NCBI GenBank assembly: GCA_049688015.1
Contig: JBAVJZ010000103.1
Location: 1 to 17,510 of the forward strand
Length of the DNA: 17,510 nucleotides
Origin: CSP1-8 sp049688015
GTDB lineage: Bacteria; Desulfobacterota; Deferrimicrobia; Deferrimicrobiales; Deferrimicrobiaceae
Reading direction: 5' to 3'
In this document: positions 7,070-14,500 of the stretch, in pieces
Numbering within the stretch: the first letter of the stretch is position 1
Layout: the number at the start of each line of letters is the position of its first letter
The notes under the pieces: generated by a model
Told to the model about the DNA's origin: nothing
Seen by the model: the letters and a program-made list of their open reading frames with translations, nothing else
The model's database searches: none
Translations under genes and position numbers: made by a program

Positions 7070-8743
7070 TTACCGAAACGGCACCGGGGCGGTTACCGAC
7101 CCGCCCGCGCCGGTGACCGTGACGGTGCCTGGGTTCCCAAGCAAACGCACGACCTCGGCCTCGTAGAGGTCAAGCCCCGATCGGTAGATCAGCGGAACCG
7201 GCCCGGGGGCCCCCGGCCACGTAACCGTCAGGCCGGCCGTACCCGCCGGGGCATTGGACGCGGCCCACACGAGGAGACGCTCTCCTCCGACGAAGTCCGT
7301 CTCAACGATCGAAAGAGGAGCGGCGGCCCCCTTCGCCATCACGACGGAGACCGGCAGCGACCAGTTCCCCTCCGAATCCTGGCTCCGGATCCAGATGGTG
7401 TCGTCCGCGGAAACGGCCGAGAGGGGGACGTACGCCGCAAGATCGTTCACCGCGGGGGATCCGAACGTCCCCGCCATCGGTCTGCCGTGTCCCTCCCGGA
7501 CGGTGTTGTCCGTCATCCACTCGGCGGCGACGACGGGCGCGCCGGCACTGTCGGTGGCCGTCGCGGTGAGGAGGACCGGGGAGATTCCCGCGGAGGGATT
7601 CGGCGTAACGTTGTCGAGGACGGTCACCGGCCCCGCCGTATCGGCGCCCTGGGGGGCCAGGAAGGCGATCATCCCGCCGGGGTACGTCCCGTTGTTGTTC
7701 ACGTAAAGCCGCCGGTCGATGACTGGGATCTTCCTCGCCGGTGCGGCCGGCACGAGGAGGGCGTCCATGGTCTTCCCCGCCGTCAGGATCAGGGTATGGC
7801 GCGGCCGCGGATAGGGGAGCAGGTTCCCGTCCTCCCCGATGACCGAAGCATATGCATCGTCGATGCCCGACGTATCCGGGAAGGACGGAGCGTGGGCCAC
7901 CAGGTCCGCATTCAGGAAGCGCAGGAGCGTCACGTTGCCGGGCGGCCCGATGAGCAGCGGGTCATGGTGCTGGACCAGGGGGTCCGGCTGGTTCTGATAG
8001 GGCTTGCCGTTGATCAGGAAATACTTGGGCTCGTATTCGATCGTGCTGGGAAACGCTTCCGTCCCGAAAGTGTTGCCGGCCACCGCCTCGTGGAGGAACG
8101 GGTCGATCGCGCTGTAGAGCAGAACGAGCTCGTTGTCGAACGTGGTCGTGTTGTCGTACGCCTGCGTCGCGTCCGCCGGGCGCACGATCAGCGCGCCGTA
8201 GATCCCCATCTGGACCTGGACGGAGGGGTCGGCGCCGCTCTGGTAAAGGAACGTCCCCGGTTTCGACAGCGCGAACCGGTAGGTGCGCGTGCCTCCGTTC
8301 GCGGGCGCCATCGGCACGTAGGAAAGGACCCGGGGAGTCTGCGCGACGTTGTCGACTAGCGGCGTGAAGAAGACCGCCCCCTGCTGCGGCAGCGGGGTCC
8401 CGGCCGGGTTCTCCACCACCGGAAGGGTAAGGCCCGGGATGACGAGCGATATGCCGTTTCCCGTGCCGACGGCCGCATTGTCCGCCGGCAATCCGTTCGT
8501 GAGCGTGATCACCAGGTTGTCCCCGACGGTTCCCACCAGCGTGGGGCCCGGGAACCGCAGGACGTTGTCGGCGCCGACGTCGGCGATCTTCCAGACGGGG
8601 TGGACCGCAGTGTCCGTCATCACCACGTTGTCCATTCCCACCCGCAGGGTATAGGTCACCGAGGAAGCGACTCCCGTCATGGCCGCAAGGAAGACCGCGG
8701 CCAGAAGGACCACCCCGTATTTCCTGAGAGTCTGAGTGCGCAT
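7070..8743 (-). CDS. Exported multicopper-oxidase-fold protein without copper ligands, with Ig-like C-terminus
   Basis: This is a 557-residue secreted protein with a signal peptide of about 27 residues. Residues about 30-190 form a first cupredoxin domain: FPGPTLVGTVGDNLVITLTN is the family's PGPT--GD strand. Residues about 235-365 form a second. The copper motifs are gone. Where the first gene of the trio has WHCHVEAAEH, this one has LYQSGADPSV (residues about 166-175). The second domain has HAPSF in place of HPMHxH, and RRLYVNNNGTYPGGM where an HxH should be. The mature protein has no cysteine, so a type 1 copper site is impossible. Residues about 370-557 look like Ig-like or fibronectin-like modules (VLLTATATDSAGAPV; IRSQDSEGNWS). 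The start at 8743 is chosen for its GAGGAGGGA site; an in-frame ATG at 8761 overlaps the previous stop. A structural subunit role is inferred. Confidence 0.85.
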   Translation of the reverse strand: MRTQTLRKYGVVLLAAVFLAAMTGVASSVTYTLRVGMDNVVMTDTAVHPVWKIADVGADNVLRFPGPTLVGTVGDNLVITLTNGLPADNAAVGTGNGISLVIPGLTLPVVENPAGTPLPQQGAVFFTPLVDNVAQTPRVLSYVPMAPANGGTRTYRFALSKPGTFLYQSGADPSVQVQMGIYGALIVRPADATQAYDNTTTFDNELVLLYSAIDPFLHEAVAGNTFGTEAFPSTIEYEPKYFLINGKPYQNQPDPLVQHHDPLLIGPPGNVTLLRFLNADLVAHAPSFPDTSGIDDAYASVIGEDGNLLPYPRPRHTLILTAGKTMDALLVPAAPARKIPVIDRRLYVNNNGTYPGGMIAFLAPQGADTAGPVTVLDNVTPNPSAGISPVLLTATATDSAGAPVVAAEWMTDNTVREGHGRPMAGTFGSPAVNDLAAYVPLSAVSADDTIWIRSQDSEGNWSLPVSVVMAKGAAAPLSIVETDFVGGERLLVWAASNAPAGTAGLTVTWPGAPGPVPLIYRSGLDLYEAEVVRLLGNPGTVTVTGAGGSVTAPVPFR

Positions 8744-8757
8744 GAATTCGTCCCTCC

Positions 8758-10116
8758 TCATTCCGGGATGGGAACCCCGGGCGGGACGACCACCGTGAAG
8801 GTCATCATGCCGCCGGGGAAGACGTCGTTGGTTGTCATCTCTTTCTCGGTGTGCGAGTGAAAGATATGGAAAAAGGAACCGTCCGTGTTCAGGCTCCCCG
8901 CCCCCGGGGGAAGAGGCCCTTTCTGCCCGAGGTACGGGCTGCCGCTGAAGAACACCCCGGGTTCCCATTCCTGGATGGCAGGGATGATGGTCGGGATAGG
9001 CACGCCGTGGTCCGGGCACCATTCCCACGTCACGTCGTCGTAGAAATCCCCGTTCCCGTCGTTGCATGTGTGCGCCGTCGGGGTCCCGGGCGTCGGGTCG
9101 CCGTAGATGTCCCACCCGAGCTCCTTCCCGGTCCACGTGTAGATCGATTCCGAGGTCCGGCCGGGGGCCGACAGCACGGAAAACGCCAGCTCCGCGAGAT
9201 CGGCGCCCACCGCGGCGAAATTGGCGGGGTCGCTCGTCAGGGGCTGTCCCTCCCAGCCGATGATGAGCGAGTGGTTGGCATGGTGGTGCATGGGGTGCTG
9301 GTCCCTCCCCATCCCGACGATCCGTAAGACGGTGTTGTCGCCCGGGTGCAGCATGGGAAGGGCGTTATACGGCTGTGCCGGGAGGAACGCGGCGCCCGCC
9401 GGTCCCATGGTGTCGGGGAAGTTGCGCCCGTTGAAGAACCAGTAGGTCGGGAAGAAGGTGGTCGTGTCGATCTTTTCCCCTCTCTCCACCCGGTTGTGGT
9501 ACCGGTCGTCCATCTCGCTCGTGACGAGCAGGTACTCCCGGTCCGGGGTGTACGCCGTCGAGGCGTCCCCGTAGACCGTCGGGGCGGCGGGATCAAACCC
9601 CGCGGGCCGCACGACGATCGCGCCGAAGAGCCCCATCTCCAGCTGCTTGTCCATGTTCGTTCCGCTCTGGTAGTAGAACGTTCCCGGCCGGCTCGCCGTG
9701 AAGGTATAGGTCACCGTGCCTGCTCCGGCGGGAGGGGCCTCCCAGGTGAAGATCCCCCGGATCCCGTTCCCTGAAGGGGAAGCGGTCACGTTGTCCATGC
9801 CGGGGAAGAGCAGGGAGACCGGCTCGCCGAGCCAGTTCGTGAGCGTGACGGTGACGGTGTCCCCCTGGCTGAGGATCAGGGTGGGGCCGGGGTACTGGAC
9901 CTGCAAGGTCCCCGAGGGCGGGTTCCCGTCGGCGAATCCCCAGAAGAACAGGTTGTTGCCGTCGCCGTTCTGGATGTAACCGCTCGTGGCGACCAGGCTG
10001 AAGGAGTTCCCCGTCAGGCCGGGGATCTGGGCTCCGGCCGGGGCTCCCCCGAGGAGGACCGAGACGAGCGCCCCGAGAACCCCCATCCCGATTTTCCTGC
10101 ATGGCGTCCAGCGCAT
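8758..10116 (-). CDS. Exported two-domain multicopper-oxidase-like protein; ligands only in the C-terminal domain
   Basis: This is a 452-residue secreted protein with a signal peptide cleaved near APAGA-Q (residue 29/30). Domain 1 (about 30-172) has the cupredoxin strand YPGPTLILSQGDTVTVTLTN. Its ligand loops are degenerate: SLLFPGM replaces HxHG, and YYQSGTNMDKQ replaces WHCH-type. Domain 2 (about 220-445) keeps DQHPMHHHANH (His 274, 277, 278, 279, 282), which is the HxxHxH type, and FHIFHSHTEKEM with His420-Ser421-His422. The canonical HCH Cys is Ser here, so this domain cannot make a type 1 site. It can still supply type 2/3 copper ligands. A Cys351-Cys367 pair flanks an acidic DGNGDFYDD loop. 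I chose the ATG at 10116 because of the strong GGGGAGGAA site; an ATG at 10146 overlapping the previous stop has no such site. Substrate is unknown. Confidence 0.88.
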   Translation of the reverse strand: MRWTPCRKIGMGVLGALVSVLLGGAPAGAQIPGLTGNSFSLVATSGYIQNGDGNNLFFWGFADGNPPSGTLQVQYPGPTLILSQGDTVTVTLTNWLGEPVSLLFPGMDNVTASPSGNGIRGIFTWEAPPAGAGTVTYTFTASRPGTFYYQSGTNMDKQLEMGLFGAIVVRPAGFDPAAPTVYGDASTAYTPDREYLLVTSEMDDRYHNRVERGEKIDTTTFFPTYWFFNGRNFPDTMGPAGAAFLPAQPYNALPMLHPGDNTVLRIVGMGRDQHPMHHHANHSLIIGWEGQPLTSDPANFAAVGADLAELAFSVLSAPGRTSESIYTWTGKELGWDIYGDPTPGTPTAHTCNDGNGDFYDDVTWEWCPDHGVPIPTIIPAIQEWEPGVFFSGSPYLGQKGPLPPGAGSLNTDGSFFHIFHSHTEKEMTTNDVFPGGMMTFTVVVPPGVPIPE

Positions 10117-10142
10117 GGCGTTCCTCCCCGTGCCGAAGGGCT

Positions 10143-11441
10143 TCATGGAGCGATGCGGATCTCGGTCATCATCCCGCCGAACCGCTCCTCTTTATTGTTC
10201 ATGTGGTTGAGCTCCCGGGCGTAGAGAAAGTACGTTCCCGGCGCGACTCCCGCCGTGTCCAGGATGACGTCGGCCGACTGCCCGCCGCCGAGGCTGATGG
10301 AGTTGGCCCCGTAGGTAAGATCGATCCCCGGGGTTACCCCTCCGTCGGGACTCGGTCCCCGCAGGAGCCTGGCGTCCTTGGCGATCACGGTCATCGGGAT
10401 CCCCAGGACCTCGAGGTTGTGGAAGCTCGTCGTGGAGAGGCTCGAGATCCGAAGCAGGATCTTCTGCCCCTGCGTCGCGGTGATCAGCGCGCTCACCCTC
10501 TGGGACGGGACCTCCTGGTTCAGCGGAGTGACGCCGTCCACGTCGACGGGAAAGGGAAGGGGAGGCCCGGCCAGGGTCGTATCCGGGTACCCCCTACCGT
10601 TCAGCATCGGGTAGTTGTCGTCCATCGCGGCAAAGGGGAGCGGCTGGACGGCCAAGTGCAGGTCGTGGAAGTTCTTGTCGAAGCCCGCGATCTGGAGCGG
10701 GAAGTCGACGTCGTAGCAGGTCGACCCGTCGCCGTCGTCATAGGCGTACTTCTGCGACGGGCAGCTGCCACCGAAGTCCGTCGTATTGTCCTGCGCCGAG
10801 AGCACGTAGAGGTTTCCCAGCATCCCCATCTGCATGTGCTCGGCCGCCTCCACGTGGCAGTGCCACAGGTAGGTCCCCGGATCGACGTTCCTATAGAAGT
10901 AGGTGAAGCTCGCGAAGGGGAAGGGGACGACGGAGGCGTCCGGCACCCCGTCGTAGATCGCGGAGGCGTTCGGGAAGCCGTGATAGTGGACCGAGTGCGG
11001 GTCGAAGAGGTCCGGGCGCATGACCATCCCGACGTTGGTGAGCGTCAGGTAGAGGTCCTGCCCTTCCCTGACCTTGATCGTGGGGGCCGAGAAGTTGGCC
11101 TGGAGCGTGCCGACCGAAACGACGTCGTTGTCCGGCACTCCCGTCACGTCGGAGAAGCTGAAGATGTACTGGGGCCAGCCGCCCGGGGCATCGGGACGGA
11201 GCTTGTCGGCCATGTTGACGAAGCCGTCGCCGGCGGCGAGATGGATGCACAGGACGTTCGGGTCGTCCGTCTCGCCGGTCGCAAACCCGGTGACGGGATC
11301 CAGCCGGACGCCGCCCGGGCCCGTCCCGTCCGTCAGCAGGTTCGCCGGACACTGGAACCGCACTACCGCGCTCGCGGGCAACGCCCCGAAAAGAAGGATC
11401 AGCGCCACCCCGAGAGGAATCTGCCATGTCCGCCTTTTCAT
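10143..11441 (-). CDS. Exported two-domain multicopper oxidase; type 1 copper set only in the N-terminal domain
   Basis: This is a 432-residue secreted protein with a signal peptide ending PASA (residue 25). Domain 1 has PHSVHYHG (His 149, 152, 154; HxxHxH) and GTYLWHCHVEAAEHMQMGM (His194, Cys195, His196, His202, Met207). These supply a type 1 copper site and half of the type 2/3 ligands. The spacing HCH-x5-H-x4-M is two residues longer than the usual HCH-x3-H-x4-M. Domain 2 (about 315-430) is cupredoxin-like but has lost its ligands: SFHNLEV replaces HPxHxHG, and LYARELNHMNN replaces the HxH segment. Cys 31, 65, 227 and 242 may form disulfides. The start at 11441 has AAGGAG upstream. The gene is 67 bases after the giant-protein gene and 26 bases before the next oxidase gene. 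MCOs of this kind oxidise metals or phenols; the substrate here is not evident. Confidence 0.9.
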   Translation of the reverse strand: MKRRTWQIPLGVALILLFGALPASAVVRFQCPANLLTDGTGPGGVRLDPVTGFATGETDDPNVLCIHLAAGDGFVNMADKLRPDAPGGWPQYIFSFSDVTGVPDNDVVSVGTLQANFSAPTIKVREGQDLYLTLTNVGMVMRPDLFDPHSVHYHGFPNASAIYDGVPDASVVPFPFASFTYFYRNVDPGTYLWHCHVEAAEHMQMGMLGNLYVLSAQDNTTDFGGSCPSQKYAYDDGDGSTCYDVDFPLQIAGFDKNFHDLHLAVQPLPFAAMDDNYPMLNGRGYPDTTLAGPPLPFPVDVDGVTPLNQEVPSQRVSALITATQGQKILLRISSLSTTSFHNLEVLGIPMTVIAKDARLLRGPSPDGGVTPGIDLTYGANSISLGGGQSADVILDTAGVAPGTYFLYARELNHMNNKEERFGGMMTEIRIAP

Positions 11442-11484
11442 CTTCCGCACTCCTTTTCCGTTTTCGGTCTGCACGGTGCCTTCC

Positions 11485-11500
11485 TTGCCGTCGGCGGCAA
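11485..11500 (-). other. Small intergenic hairpin between the giant-protein gene and the first oxidase gene
   Basis: A perfect six-base-pair inverted repeat (TTGCCG / CGGCAA) with a four-base loop lies in the 67-base gap. No U-tract follows on the minus strand, so it is not an intrinsic terminator. It could mark an mRNA-processing or stability element that sets different levels of the giant protein and the oxidases. A stem this short may also be chance in GC-rich DNA. Confidence 0.3.
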
Positions 11501-11508
11501 CATCCCGC

Positions 11509-14500
11509 CTACGGCAGGAACCGCCGGAACTCGTCCGCGCCGATGTCCACCGCCGACGGGCTGTCCGTCACCAGCGGCTCGTCGAAGGGACGAATCTCCC
11601 CGTCGATATCGTTGCCCAGGTTCGTGATCGTCTGCACCCCGGGAGGTCCCAGGACCGGGATCGTCCCCAGGGCCGCCCCCGCGTCGACCGCCTGCGACGC
11701 CGTGTTGTCGATCGGGGGATTCCTCGGGCCCTCGATGTGATAATCGCCCTGCAACCCCAGCGGCGTGAACGTAGGCGTGATGAGCCCCACAGCGGACGCC
11801 GCCGCGTCCGGGATGTTGAAATACGGGTCGACGAGCCGCGGGAAGACCGTGTTGTTGTCGCTGGTTACGATCTGGTTCGCGCCCGGGTTTACCACCAGCG
11901 CCGCGCTGTTGCCGTCGAGGATGCTGAAGTTCGCGTCGAGCTGCTCGGCCCCGCCCCCGCCCAGGACCGCCAGGTCCCAGTAGAAGCCGCCAAGGCCCGT
12001 GTTGTCCACCGCGGGGATGAGTCCCCCGAGACCGCCGTTCTGCGCGCCGTCCCAGGAGAACGAGCGATTGTGCCAGATGATGTTGTTGTACAGGACCGGG
12101 CTCGCGAAGACCTGCGCCACAGAGGGATCGAACGCCGCCTGGAGACTCGCGCTGTGGACCCCGGCCTGGAGTCCCGCGACCGTGGGTGCGGACACCGTGG
12201 GATTTCCTCCCCCGGCGCCTGCCGGACAATGTCCCTGCGCCACGGCGAAGGGATGACACGCCCTTCCGAAGGCGTCCTCGCCGGTGCCGGTGCTGTCGTT
12301 GTACGCGATCGTGTTGTTTATGATGCTGACGCTCGCCGTGTCGTCCAGGGAGATCCCGCCTCCGGAGTCGGCGCTGACGTTGTTGACGATCATGTTGTTC
12401 AGTATGTCGACGTGGTACCAGGCGGTTTCGTCGGCCGGGCTCAACGCCACGTCCTGGCCGTTGGCAAGAAGCGTCCGGATGCCGCCGCCGTCGTCGCCCG
12501 CCAGGTTCCCCTGGATCAGGTTCCGGTTGATGGTGACGTTCCCCGATCCCGGCGTCAGGATGTTCGGATCGGATCCGGCGGGCACCAGCTCGCCCGAGAC
12601 GATGATCCCGCCGCCCTCGTCGAAGGATTCATTGAACAGGATCTTGTTGTCCTCGATCAGCCCGTTTTCGCTCAGGCCGAAATGGGAGATCCCGGCCCCG
12701 TAGACCAGGGAGAAGTTGCCGCAGATCCAGTTCTCCGTGACCCGGTAGTTGTCGCTGCCGTTGAACAGGCCGATCCCGCCCGCGGCAGCCGGCTCGAAGA
12801 CGCCGCCGTTCTCGTCGATCTGGTTATGATGGATGTTCACGTTCTCGTTGTGCGCGCTCAGGTAGTTGGTGCCGAAGCCGACGTCCCCCGCGGGGTCGAC
12901 GACCGACTGGTATCCGATGCGGATCCCCCCGACGCGCACCCCCTGGTTGCTCTGAACCTTGTTGTTGCTGATCTGGAGGTTCCGGGCGAAGGCGTTGGCG
13001 AAGATCCCGCTGCCGCCGCCACCCGAGCCGATCGCGCCGGTGATCAGGAACCCGTCGATCCGGGCCGGGTCGGCCGCCCGGAAGTAGCTCGGCTTGCTCA
13101 CGTTGTCGCTTGCGAAGACCGTGACGACCGCCCCCTGGTCCTGGAGGAAGTCGAAGGTGGGGGCGATGTGATCCACCGTGCCGGTATCGAGCAGGTTCTG
13201 CACCTTGCTTTGCCAGGCCGCCTGCGCATCGGGATCGTAGAAGGAGCCGTCGATTACCGTCGACCAGGCGCCGGTCCCCTGGAGCTTCACCGGCTTCCAC
13301 ATTACGAGGTTCTCCCGGTAGATGCCCGGTGTCACCAGGACGACGTCCCCGGGGAGGGCGGTATCGATGGCCTTCTGGATCGACTGGCCGGGGTAGACCC
13401 GCCGCACCCGCCCTCCCACGTCAAGGGTGATCCCCATGCCGGTGGAAAGGCCGTTGTCGCCCCGCGTCAGGACGAGCTGCCCCGTCGTGACCCCTTGGGG
13501 GACCCGGGCGGTGACGACAGTGTCCGTCCAGGCGAGTATTGGAAGAGGAACGCCGCCGACGGTGATGAGGCCCGTATTGTCGCCGAACCCGAAGTCGCGG
13601 GCGGTCGAGCCGACGGTGACGTCCTGCAGCGAGATCAGCCGGATGATCTGCCCCGCCCGGTCGACATGCGGCCCGCCGCCGGGCCCGTCCACCTGCGAGA
13701 GCACGGGGGTGCCCGAAGGATACTCGCAGTCCAAAAGCCCCAGGTTCGCCGAGAAGGCTCCGATGGGGAGGGTTGGGGTGTCCAGATAGGTCGTCTTTCC
13801 CGGCTGCAGGTCGAACGCGAGCCGGAAGACCGAGTACGCCGGGTTGTAGTAGGGATCGCGGATGAAGTGCCCCGAGCCGGGAGGCGATTCGACCGGCCCC
13901 GGGCTGTTCAGGACCACGGTCACCATGGAGGGCGACACGCCGGAGGGCAACGGAGCGTTGATCCGGTAGGTCGAGGGGAGCAGGACGTTGTACGCCCCGT
14001 ACTGGTCGCTGTGCACCCGGGCGATCTCGTTTCCCTGGTAATCCTCGAAGGCGATCGGAAGCCACATGGGGGAAAGCTTGTCGCCCAGGCGCGGGTTGGG
14101 GACGCCGTTGATGAGAAGCGAAAGGTTGTTCGCGACGTCGTTCGTGACCAGGCCGACGAACCGGCCCGCCTTCGGGACTTCCGTCAAGAAGTGGAAGTCG
14201 GCCGCCGCATTCGTCCTCTCCGCCAGCTGGACCTGCTTCATGTCGCAAAGGGGGCGGTTCGCTCCGGCGTAGAACGCCGGGATCCCGGGGAAGAGGGTCA
14301 GCTCGGCGGGGACGGTATGGAGGTCGCCCACGCACGGGGGCACGGTGCTGGGGAGGGGGGTCTCCAGCGCCAGGAGGCTCGGGGTCATCGGATCCCCGAA
14401 ATCGACGTTCTTGTCCTCCTCCTTGACGATGTCGTACTGGCCGGGAGGAGGCACCACCTCGACGATGTACGTACCCACCGGAAGCCCTTCCACCTCGGCC

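Noticed and set aside
8744..9136. The upstream extension of the third copper-fold gene into the second (start at 9136)
   Set aside because: It overlaps the conserved end of the second oxidase in another frame. The signal peptide begins at 8743 with GAGGAGGGA just before it.
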